The notes beneath the pieces are model-generated. The model worked only from the letters and a program-made list of their open reading frames with translations, made no database searches and was not told where the DNA came from. The position numbers were made by a program, and so were the translations under genes. Below, one piece after another: positions 6,232 to 12,775 of a stretch of DNA of 15,323 nucleotides. Position 1 is the first letter of the stretch. Every line of letters starts with the position of its first letter. Source of the stretch: Actinomycetota bacterium (GTDB taxonomy: Bacteria; Actinomycetota; Rubrobacteria; Rubrobacterales; Rubrobacteraceae); the NCBI GenBank assembly GCA_020200675.1, contig JAIVIG010000299.1:1-15323 (forward strand), read 5' to 3'.

Positions 6232-8148
6232 CTATTCGCCGCCGTACACGGCGTTGACCCGGGACTGCCAATCGAGTAGTTCCTGGCGCCGCTGGTCTAT
6301 CTCTTCGCTGCTCAGGCTGCCCGCGAGGTCGTTCTGTTCGAGGGGGTCTTCGGAGAGGTCGAAGAGCTGGTCGGGCTGGTTCTCGTAGTGGTAGATGTAC
6401 TTCTCGTAACCCTTTATGCTCGCCATACAGGTGCGTTTGGTGATGCAGCTAAACCTCAAGGTGCGATCTTCGGGTGGCTCGCGCAGCAGCGAGTAGCCCG
6501 GATACTCCCCGTTTCTTACCTCGTAGCCGAGCATCTCCAGCACGGTCGGCAGGATGTCGAGCTGGCTCGAGAGCCCCTCGACCCGCTCCGCATTCTCGAA
6601 CCGCCTGGGGTCGTGGATGATGAGCGGGACGTGAAGACCCTCCTCGTAGGGGGTGTCGCCGTGCATGGAGCGGCCGTGCTCGCCGAATCCCTCGCCGTGG
6701 TCGCCGAAGATTACGAAGATCGTATCCTCGTAGAGTCCCATCTCCTTGTACTGGTCGATGAGGTTCTTCACGAAGAAGTCCAGGTAGCGGATACAATTCT
6801 GGTAGCGGTCGAGCTCCTCGTTCTCCGAGAAGGACTCGTACCCGTAACGGTTCGGAACGCATTCGTAGCCGTAGTGCCCCGTGCCGGTGAAGTACTCGGC
6901 CAGGAAAGGCTCGTCCCCCCGCTCTTTCAGCCACTCTTCGCTCGGCTCCAGCATGATGTCGTCCTCGTAGCCGAACGTGTTGGTCACCTGGAAGCCCTCC
7001 TTATCCATGGTCTCGACCGGGTAGAACTCCTCGTAGCCGAAACCCTGGACGACGTCGCCGAAGTTGTCCATGTTGTTGGCCGTCGAGGCGAAGAAGACGG
7101 TGCTGTAGTCCTGCTCCCTCAGAAGGGCGGGGAGGCACCGGGCCGGGACGCCGCCCGGCTCGAACTCGGGGCCCGGGTAAAGGGGTGGCTCGATCCCGCA
7201 GTTGACCGAGACGCTTGCCTTGGAAGAGCGAGGAACGGGCGTGTAGGACCGCTCGGCAAGGAGGCTGCCCGAGGAGCGAGACAACTCGTCCAGAAAGGGC
7301 GTGGTCTCGAGGTCCTCGTTGTAGGGCGTGACCGACTGCGCGCGGGTCGACTCCAGGTGGATCAGGACGACGTTGCGCTTCTCGGTCCCGAGCGTCTCGG
7401 CGAGGGTAGCGTTCGCGGCCGGGTGCTCGACGGCCGGGTCGGCGCCGGGATCGCCCTCGTTGAGGGTCGCCTCCTCGACCCCCGTCAGGATCAGGTTGAC
7501 GACCGGATCTCTTGCCAGGGCGGCGGGACCGGTCAGCAGCGAGAGCGAGCCGAAACCGAACGCCAGGAGACAGACCCCCAGGGAACCCAACAAGATTGGT
7601 GCCCCGGTCGTCCTCGCCGGAGACTTCTTCGGCCACCCCCGCCATCGCTCGATGACCCATGTCACGAGGGCGGGACCTAAAGCCACGTAGAAGAGAGCGG
7701 CGGCGAGGAGCCCCCAGACCAGGAGCGAGACATCGCCGACGAGGATCGGCGTGAGCTCGCCGAACTTCGGGATCCACTCGGCGACGATGGCGTAGTCGAG
7801 CGTGGTGCCGGTCTCCAGGAGGTACTGGTAGGCGCACGTGTTCACGAGCACCACGATCATCGTTACCACGTGAAAGAGGACCACCACAACCCGGCGCGAG
7901 AGTCCTCTCCTCGCCGCGGCGAAGAGCCCGATCCAGAGCAACGCGTACCCAAAGTTGAAGAAGATGTCCGACCGCATCAGGTGCAGAGCCTCGACGAGCC
8001 CGACGCCGCTGGGCCGAGCAGCGAGGACATAGACCTTTAGCGCGAGGTTGTAGAGGACGAAAGGGATCAGGAGACTGAGCAGGTAAACCCAATCCCGGCG
8101 ACTCAGAAGCACTCTTGGAAAGCCTAAAACGTTCAACTCGCCACCCAA
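6232..8148 (-). CDS. Membrane-anchored sulfatase/LTA-synthase-like phosphotransferase or hydrolase
   Basis: This 638-residue protein has five predicted N-terminal transmembrane segments (about 20-45, 60-80, 86-110, 135-166, 182-205). An extracytoplasmic alkaline-phosphatase-superfamily (PF00884) domain follows from about 258. The layout matches LtaS-type enzymes, which transfer polar head groups onto envelope glycopolymers. Metal-site candidates are Glu266 in HLES, Asp483-His484 in FGDHGEGFGEHG and His496 in SMHGD. The nucleophile region reads PRSSKASVSVNCG (306-318), where Ser308 or Ser309 takes the place of the sulfatase cysteine or LtaS threonine, so it is not a formylglycine sulfatase. 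The start used is TTG 8146-8148, with a weak GGAAG upstream, and the first helix begins soon after it. The true substrate is unknown. It is divergent from egtB and not obviously linked to it. Confidence 0.82.
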   Translation of the reverse strand: MGGELNVLGFPRVLLSRRDWVYLLSLLIPFVLYNLALKVYVLAARPSGVGLVEALHLMRSDIFFNFGYALLWIGLFAAARRGLSRRVVVVLFHVVTMIVVLVNTCAYQYLLETGTTLDYAIVAEWIPKFGELTPILVGDVSLLVWGLLAAALFYVALGPALVTWVIERWRGWPKKSPARTTGAPILLGSLGVCLLAFGFGSLSLLTGPAALARDPVVNLILTGVEEATLNEGDPGADPAVEHPAANATLAETLGTEKRNVVLIHLESTRAQSVTPYNEDLETTPFLDELSRSSGSLLAERSYTPVPRSSKASVSVNCGIEPPLYPGPEFEPGGVPARCLPALLREQDYSTVFFASTANNMDNFGDVVQGFGYEEFYPVETMDKEGFQVTNTFGYEDDIMLEPSEEWLKERGDEPFLAEYFTGTGHYGYECVPNRYGYESFSENEELDRYQNCIRYLDFFVKNLIDQYKEMGLYEDTIFVIFGDHGEGFGEHGRSMHGDTPYEEGLHVPLIIHDPRRFENAERVEGLSSQLDILPTVLEMLGYEVRNGEYPGYSLLREPPEDRTLRFSCITKRTCMASIKGYEKYIYHYENQPDQLFDLSEDPLEQNDLAGSLSSEEIDQRRQELLDWQSRVNAVYGGE

Positions 8149-8171
8149 TCTTCCACACGAAAAGTGCGCGG

Positions 8172-8177
8172 ATTCTA
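8172..8177 (-). promoter_or_regulatory. Candidate -10 element for the sulfatase-like gene
   Basis: TAGAAT on the minus strand lies in an AT-rich island (about 8170-8205) in otherwise GC-rich DNA. It would start transcription near 8165, leaving a leader of about 17 bases. No convincing -35 is at standard spacing. Confidence 0.35.
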
Positions 8178-8263
8178 CAGTAATTTACGAATATTTAACA
8201 GACAACGTCGACCGGCTACCCTTACGGCCACGGTCGCGGAAATGGGCCTCGCCCGGGTCTCGC

Positions 8264-8282
8264 GCCGAACGGGCGGTTCGGC
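8264..8282. promoter_or_regulatory. Candidate operator palindrome upstream of egtB
   Basis: GCCGAAC (8264-8270) and GTTCGGC (8276-8282) form a perfect 7-bp inverted repeat with a five-base spacer. It ends one base before the proposed egtB -35. Position and symmetry fit a regulator site. It could also be an RNA hairpin for the minus strand, but the sulfatase transcript probably starts further downstream. Confidence 0.35.
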
Positions 8283-8283
8283 C

Positions 8284-8311
8284 TTGACGTGAGTAAATAG
8301 GCGACTAACAT
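8284..8311 (+). promoter_or_regulatory. Candidate egtB promoter giving a leaderless mRNA
   Basis: TTGACG (8284-8289) and TAACAT (8306-8311) are spaced by 16 bases. Transcription would start about 7-9 bases after the -10, at 8318-8320, which is the A of the egtB ATG or just before it. No Shine-Dalgarno sequence precedes that ATG, which agrees with a leaderless transcript, common in actinobacteria. Confidence 0.5.
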
Positions 8312-8319
8312 AAAACGTT

Positions 8320-9630
8320 ATGGAAACTCGTGACGCGGTATCCAAGGACGTTCTTGCCGGAAAGCTGGAGGAAGCGAGGGAGAGAACGCGGTTCTTGCTG
8401 GGGCCGGTCTCCGAGGAGGATCTGGTCGCGCAGCACGACCAGATCATGAGCCCCCTGATCTGGGACTACGGCCACATCGCCAACTACGAGGAGCTGTGGC
8501 TGCTGCATAAAGCCCACGGCAAAGTACTCTCCAAGCGAGAACTCTACGACATGTACGACGCCTCCCTGCACCCTCGCGAGGAACGCCCGTCGTTGAACCT
8601 GCTAAACCGCAAAGACGCCGAACTCTACCTCGACGCCGTCCGCAAAGCGGTCCTCGAGATGTTAGAAGACGCGGACCTCGACGGGGACGACCCGCTACTC
8701 AAAGACGGCTTCATCTACGAGCTGATCGTCCAACACGAGTACCAGCACAACGAGACCATGCTCCAGACCCTCCAGCTCAAGAGGGGCGAAGGCTACAAGC
8801 CCGAGCCGCGCGTCGAGCTCCCGTCGGGTAGAGCACCCGAGCGGGAGATGGTCCCCATACCGGGCGGCGAGTTCCTCATGGGCACCGACGACCGCGCCGT
8901 GGCCCTGGACAACGAACGCAACGCGCACGCAATGGACCTCCCCGGCTTCCTCATCGACACGACCCCCGTAACCAACGCGGCCTACCTGCGGTTCGTCGAA
9001 GACGGGGGCTACGAAAGGCCGAAGCTCTGGAGTCCTGCCGGTTGGGAATACATCAAAGAGGAGCGCATCGACACGCCGATGCACTGGTACCAGCCCGAGC
9101 CGCACAGCTGGTGGACGGAGAGGTTCGGCTTCGACGAGCCCCTGAACCCCGCGGCGCCGGTCGTGCACGTCTCGTGGTACGAGGCTGACGCGTACGCCCG
9201 GTGGGCCGGCAAACGCCTCCCGACGGAGGCGGAGTGGGAGAAGGCGGCCTCTTGGGACCCCGATACGGGGACCAAGAGGCTTTATTCGTGGGGCGACGAG
9301 GCGCCGACCCCCGCACACGCAAACCTCGACCAGCTGGCGTTCGGGGCGGCGGAGGTCGGGGCGTACCCCGAAGGGGCGAGCGCCTACGGTGTTCTGGGCA
9401 TGATCGGGGACGTGTGGGAGTGGACCTGTTCGGACCTGTACGCTTACCCGGGCTTCGAGGCCTTTCCCTACAGGGAGTACTCCGAGATCTTCTTCGGGCC
9501 AGACTACAAGGTCCTGCGCGGCGGCTCGTGGGCCACACGCCCCGGCGCAATGCGCAACACCTTCCGCAACTGGGACTACCCAATACGGCGCCAGCTGTTT
9601 GTCGGATTTCGCTGCGCGAAATCCGGCTAG
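8320..9630 (+). CDS. egtB: Ergothioneine synthase EgtB (iron-dependent sulfoxide synthase)
   Basis: This 436-residue protein joins hercynine to a cysteine-containing thiol using O2 and non-heme iron, forming the sulfoxide intermediate of ergothioneine synthesis. The N-terminal DinB-like domain holds the three-histidine iron site: His52 in DYGHIANYE, and His139 and His143 in VQHEYQHNE. The C-terminal FGE-sulfatase-like domain starts near VPIPGGEFLMGTDD (178 on) and includes WYEADAYARWAGKRLPTEAEWE, GDVWEW, RGGSW and FVGFRC. Length matches bacterial EgtB. ATG 8320 is used. It lacks a ribosome site but fits the leaderless promoter proposed at 8284-8311. egtC follows on the same strand after 174 bases. 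egtA, egtD and egtE are not in the window. Confidence 0.95.
   Translation: METRDAVSKDVLAGKLEEARERTRFLLGPVSEEDLVAQHDQIMSPLIWDYGHIANYEELWLLHKAHGKVLSKRELYDMYDASLHPREERPSLNLLNRKDAELYLDAVRKAVLEMLEDADLDGDDPLLKDGFIYELIVQHEYQHNETMLQTLQLKRGEGYKPEPRVELPSGRAPEREMVPIPGGEFLMGTDDRAVALDNERNAHAMDLPGFLIDTTPVTNAAYLRFVEDGGYERPKLWSPAGWEYIKEERIDTPMHWYQPEPHSWWTERFGFDEPLNPAAPVVHVSWYEADAYARWAGKRLPTEAEWEKAASWDPDTGTKRLYSWGDEAPTPAHANLDQLAFGAAEVGAYPEGASAYGVLGMIGDVWEWTCSDLYAYPGFEAFPYREYSEIFFGPDYKVLRGGSWATRPGAMRNTFRNWDYPIRRQLFVGFRCAKSG
9603..9625 (+). terminator. Perfect 10-bp hairpin overlapping the last codons of egtB
   Basis: CGGATTTCGC (9603-9612) and GCGAAATCCG (9616-9625) pair perfectly around a three-base loop, three bases before the egtB stop codon. 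It could end or attenuate transcription between egtB and egtC, or protect the egtB 3' end. No T-run follows, and the codons belong to the conserved FGE C-terminus, so part of the symmetry may be coincidence. Confidence 0.35.
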
Positions 9631-9649
9631 TCAGCCATCAGCTATCAGC
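9629..9649 (-). repeat. Left array of GCTGANN heptamers (three units, minus orientation)
   Basis: Three consecutive seven-base units read NNTCAGC on the plus strand (9629-9635, 9636-9642, 9643-9649), that is GCTGANN on the minus strand. The first unit begins inside the egtB stop codon. The partner array in opposite orientation is at 9771-9798. Confidence 0.75.
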
Positions 9650-9770
9650 AAGAACAGAGTGGCCGAAGCTCGTGTCGACTTCGAGGCTTCTCCACCACAG
9701 AAACCGCCTTACCCGATGCGTCCCCTGGAAGAATCCCTATCTTGAAGGGCAGTGTGCCACCGGCGAAGGA
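9650..9770. other. Spacer between the heptamer arrays
   Basis: These 121 bases lie between egtB and egtC and are enclosed by inverted heptamer arrays. I see no gene, RNA or promoter I can defend. An AAGGAG (9766-9771) at its right end resembles a ribosome site but lies 33 bases from the egtC ATG. Confidence 0.4.
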
Positions 9771-9798
9771 GCTGACGGCTGAATGCTGAAAGCTGACA
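9771..9798 (+). repeat. Right array of GCTGANN heptamers (four units, plus orientation)
   Basis: GCTGACG, GCTGAAT, GCTGAAA and GCTGACA follow each other in exact seven-base register, then GCTAAAATG, whose last three bases are the egtC start codon. Short tandem heptamer repeats of this kind are known in some cyanobacteria (STRR sequences). Here they abut a start codon. Confidence 0.8.
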
Positions 9799-9804
9799 GC
9801 TAAA

Positions 9805-10611
9805 ATGTGCCGCATCGCCGCCTACCTGGGTAAGGAACAAACCCCGCTCTCGTCGCTCGTCCTGGAGCCGGAGCATTCCCTGCTCGTCCAGAGCTATGCG
9901 CCGAAGGAGATGATGAGCGGGGTGGTTAACGCGGACGGGTTCGGGGCCGGTTGGTACGCGCCGGAGGTAGACGACGAGCCCGCCGTCTACCGGTCTAACG
10001 CCCCGATCTGGGCCGACAGGAGCTTCGCCAGCATAGCGCCCAAGGTGCGCTCCGCTACCGTCCTCGCCGCCGTCCGTAGCGCGACCCCGGGTCTCCCCGC
10101 GGAAGAGAGCGGCGTCCCCCCGTTCGCCTCAGGCCCCTACCTCTTCGCCCACAACGGCGCCATAAAGAACTTCCGACAGAAGGTCATGCGCCCCCTGCGC
10201 GACGCCTTGAGCGACACCTCGTACTCGGAGCTCCTGGGCGTGACGGACTCCGAGACCATCTTCGCCTTCCTCCTCGATCGACTGCGCGACGCAAAGACCA
10301 GTCCCGGAGACTCCGGCACTCTAGCCGAAGCGACAGCCGAGACCGTTCAACTCGTCTCGACACTCTGCATGGAGCTCGGGATTTACGCCTCGCTAAACCT
10401 CGGTGTAACGGACGGAGAAGCGATGGCCTTTTCTCGCTACTCCACGGAGGGGCCGGGCAACTCCCTGTACTTTGTCGAGGGAGGCGAAGCCTTCCCAAAC
10501 GCGATCGTAGTCGCCTCCGAGCGCCTCGACGGGGACGTCGGCTGGCGACAGGTCCCCGACCGGCATCTGCTCGTGGCGAACTCAGGAGGCGTCGCGACGC
10601 GTCCGCTGTAG
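9805..10611 (+). CDS. egtC: Ergothioneine biosynthesis glutamine amidotransferase-like protein EgtC
   Basis: This 268-residue class II glutamine amidotransferase-fold protein begins MCRIAAYLG, so Cys2 becomes the N-terminal nucleophile after Met removal. That feature fixes the start at ATG 9805. Other family marks are NADGFGAGWY, the region ending VRSATPG, and FAHNGAI. In actinobacteria EgtC removes the gamma-glutamyl group from the hercynyl-gamma-glutamylcysteine sulfoxide made by EgtB, which matches the position right after egtB. No ribosome site lies at normal distance. The start codon is preceded directly by the heptamer array, with AAGGAG 33 bases away. Its 3' end faces the convergent AhcY-like gene with only 20 bases between stops. 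Confidence 0.93.
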   Translation: MCRIAAYLGKEQTPLSSLVLEPEHSLLVQSYAPKEMMSGVVNADGFGAGWYAPEVDDEPAVYRSNAPIWADRSFASIAPKVRSATVLAAVRSATPGLPAEESGVPPFASGPYLFAHNGAIKNFRQKVMRPLRDALSDTSYSELLGVTDSETIFAFLLDRLRDAKTSPGDSGTLAEATAETVQLVSTLCMELGIYASLNLGVTDGEAMAFSRYSTEGPGNSLYFVEGGEAFPNAIVVASERLDGDVGWRQVPDRHLLVANSGGVATRPL

Positions 10612-10631
10612 CGGCGAAGCTTCCGGCTCCT

Positions 10632-11897
10632 TCAGTCCCGCCAGCCCCGCAAGAACTCCTCCTGCTCCGGGGTTAAGGCGTCCACTCCCATGCCCACGGC
10701 GTTCAGCTTTATGAGGGCGACCTCGTCGTCTATCTCTTTCGGGAGCAGGTGCACGGCAGGTGCCATCGACTTGTAGTCGTTCGCCAGGTGGTGGGCGCAG
10801 AGGGCCTGGATGGCGAAGGTGAGGTCCATGATCTCGACCGGGTGACCATCGCCGGCTGTCAAGTTGACCACCATGCCGTGCCCGAGGAGATGCAGCATTC
10901 GGCCATCGGACAAGACGAACTCTTCGACGTTGCGCCGGACTTCGCGGGTCTCCGAAGCTGCCTCCGCCAGGCCCACCGTGTCTATCTCCTCGTCCACCGC
11001 GCCGGCGTTCGCCAGGATCGCGCCGTCCCGCATCCGCTCGAAGTGCGTAACGCCGAGCACATCCCGGCTCCCAGTGGCCGTGATGAACACCTCCCCTATC
11101 TCTGCCGCCACAGAGGCCGGCAGGACGTCGAACCCGTCGGCGTACGCCTCGAGTCCCCGCACAGGGTCTACCTCGCAGACCGTCACCCTGGCGCCCAGGC
11201 CCGCGGCGTAGCGGGCGATGCCCTTGCCGCACCACCCGTAGCCCAGGACGATGACGCGCTTGCCGCCGACCATCAGGTTCGTGTTCTGCATGATCGCCGT
11301 CAGGGTGGACTGGCCGGTGCCGTAGCGATTGTCGAAGAGATACTTGCACCGGGCATCGTTAGCGGCGATGACCGGGAACTCCAGGACGCCCTCCAGCTCC
11401 ATCGCCCGAAACTTCGCCACCCCGCTCGTCGTCTCCTCCGAGGCGCCGCGCACCCCTTCCAACAGGTTGCGGCGCGTGGTGTGCGCGAGCCGCACGAGCC
11501 CCGCCCGGTCGTCTATGAGGACGGCGGGCTTGCCGTCCAGGGCCCGATCCAGCACCCGTTCGAGCTCCCGGTCGGCCTCCTCCGGCGGGTTCTGAGAGGA
11601 GGCGTAGACCGTTACACCCCGCTCCGCCAGGGCCGCCGCCACGTCGTCCTGCACGAAGTAGGGTCCCGGGGCGGCCACGGCCACGTCGGCCCCGGCCTCG
11701 GCCAGCACCACCGTAAGGTAGGCCGTCTTGGCCTCTATCGGGAGGGCGACGCCTACTCCGAGGCCCTCGAAGCTCCCGTCCTTGAGGTACTTCTCCCGGA
11801 CGGCATTCAGGACCGGCGAGTGCCGGGCGGCCCAGTCTATCTTCCTGTGCCCCTCCGGAGCGAGCGCCGGGTCTTTTACGATGGATCCACTCTGCAC
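10632..11897 (-). CDS. ahcY: Adenosylhomocysteinase-family protein with an altered substrate pocket
   Basis: This 421-residue protein is of the short archaeal/Thermotoga type of S-adenosylhomocysteine hydrolase, an NAD-dependent cytoplasmic enzyme that splits SAH to adenosine and homocysteine. The NAD domain is intact: GKRVIVLGYGWCGKGIA (212-228), YLFDNRYGTGQST and AGDGHPVEIMDL. Glu155 (SEETT), Lys185, Asp189 and Asn190 of the catalytic core remain. Several pocket motifs that I recall as near-invariant are changed. HLEAKT reads PIEAKT (Pro53), STQD reads FVQD (81-84), DDGGDLT reads DDRAGLV (129-135), and NAGHFD reads NAGAVD (297-302). Both substrate-contacting histidines are therefore gone. 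The start is GTG 11895-11897, ten bases after the S-component stop, with AAGGGA overlapping that stop, so translation is probably coupled. The fold is certain, but SAH hydrolase activity is doubtful. Confidence 0.85.
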   Translation of the reverse strand: MQSGSIVKDPALAPEGHRKIDWAARHSPVLNAVREKYLKDGSFEGLGVGVALPIEAKTAYLTVVLAEAGADVAVAAPGPYFVQDDVAAALAERGVTVYASSQNPPEEADRELERVLDRALDGKPAVLIDDRAGLVRLAHTTRRNLLEGVRGASEETTSGVAKFRAMELEGVLEFPVIAANDARCKYLFDNRYGTGQSTLTAIMQNTNLMVGGKRVIVLGYGWCGKGIARYAAGLGARVTVCEVDPVRGLEAYADGFDVLPASVAAEIGEVFITATGSRDVLGVTHFERMRDGAILANAGAVDEEIDTVGLAEAASETREVRRNVEEFVLSDGRMLHLLGHGMVVNLTAGDGHPVEIMDLTFAIQALCAHHLANDYKSMAPAVHLLPKEIDDEVALIKLNAVGMGVDALTPEQEEFLRGWRD

Positions 11898-11907
11898 GGT
11901 GTTCCCT

Positions 11908-12741
11908 TTATCTTGCGCTCTCGGATTCGCCCTCTTCGGCGACCATCATCTCCTGGGCGGCCTCGACCTGCTCCCGCCCGCCGAGCAAGAAGGTTCCTAC
12001 CAGGATCAGGACGAGGAAAAGCGCGACCCCGAGTCCTATGCCCAGCCCCCCGAAGGTAGCGCCGGAGAGCGAAAATATCAGGCCCACTACCGCGCCGCCG
12101 ATGCCCCCGACCCACACCAGCACGTTGCCCAAAGTCTGGTTCCTCGGGGCCGAGACCTCCTCGGGATCCATTATCTCCGTCCAGAGGAGCCCGAAGCGCT
12201 TCACCCGGGGGTAGAGGGCGAGCAGCAGGATCGGACCCAATATCAGCGCCATTATGGCGTTGTTCGAGGTGATGGAGATCAGGCCGACCGTGAACGGAAC
12301 GAGCCCCAGCAGCTCGATCCACCAGGCTATTATGAGGGCGCAGACCACCGAGGCCAGAACGGTCACGGCCACGTATACCCCGAGTTTCTTGCCGGAGTCC
12401 ACGTTCTGCTCCATGTTCTCCCCGCGCCGGAAGTACGCGCTCCACAGCTTGTATGGCAACAGGGCCAGGAAAAAGTTCCCCACGAACCCCGCGATGCTCC
12501 CCAGGCTCAAAGTTCCGAAGAAGTCACCTATAAGGTTTCCTATCGCCGAACCCCAGGCTCCCGCCGGACCGAACAGAAGCCCGAAGACTATCGGGAACGC
12601 GTTGGCCGGCCGGATCTCGATAAAGCCCGGAACTATAGGGAAACTTTTTAGCGGGATCAGGACCGCCGCGTAGATCGCGGCGCTCAGCGCCACGAGCACC
12701 ACCATCTGGGTGTACCGCCACATCGTGAAGATTTCCTTCAT
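11908..12741 (-). CDS. ECF transporter substrate-binding S component
   Basis: This 277-residue, very hydrophobic protein binds the transported compound in the membrane and docks on EcfT and the ATPase. The N-terminal block resembles QueT-like ECF S components: MVVLVALSAAIYAAVL, IEIRPANAFPIVFGLLFGPAGAWGSAIGNLIGD and GFVGNFFLALLPYKLW. About five or six helices occupy residues 10-180. It is longer than usual S components (about 180-200 residues), because two more helices (206-226, 234-253) and an acidic tail follow. ATG 12739-12741 has AAAGGAGG (12748-12755) six bases upstream. It lies 34 bases after ecfT and ten before the AhcY-like gene. The ligand is not known. The last gene of the operon suggests a nucleoside or methyl-cycle compound. 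Confidence 0.85.
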   Translation of the reverse strand: MKEIFTMWRYTQMVVLVALSAAIYAAVLIPLKSFPIVPGFIEIRPANAFPIVFGLLFGPAGAWGSAIGNLIGDFFGTLSLGSIAGFVGNFFLALLPYKLWSAYFRRGENMEQNVDSGKKLGVYVAVTVLASVVCALIIAWWIELLGLVPFTVGLISITSNNAIMALILGPILLLALYPRVKRFGLLWTEIMDPEEVSAPRNQTLGNVLVWVGGIGGAVVGLIFSLSGATFGGLGIGLGVALFLVLILVGTFLLGGREQVEAAQEMMVAEEGESESAR

Positions 12742-12775
12742 CCCAAGCCTCCTTTAAAGCTCGCTTATCCCGACC

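Noticed and set aside
6388..7680. 430-codon plus-strand frame antisense to the sulfatase-like gene
   Set aside because: It is Arg/Val/Leu-rich with no recognisable domain, while the minus frame has clear metal-site motifs and membrane helices.
9203..9782. Second protein frame covering the end of egtB and the egtB-egtC gap
   Set aside because: It is out of frame with egtB, Gly/Arg-rich, and its extension through the repeat spacer has no homology I recognise.
9629..9804. CRISPR array from the regular repeats
   Set aside because: The units are seven bases long with no spacers between them, and no cas genes are present.
10612..10631. Bidirectional terminator between egtC and the convergent AhcY-like gene
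   Set aside because: Only 20 bases separate the stops. The GAAGCTTC palindrome there is short and has no T-run.
10749..12059. 436-codon plus-strand open frame antisense to the AhcY-like gene
   Set aside because: It mirrors the minus gene in a high-GC genome, has His/Arg/Val-rich composition with no domain, no ribosome site, and runs through a gene boundary. The minus frame has unmistakable family motifs.
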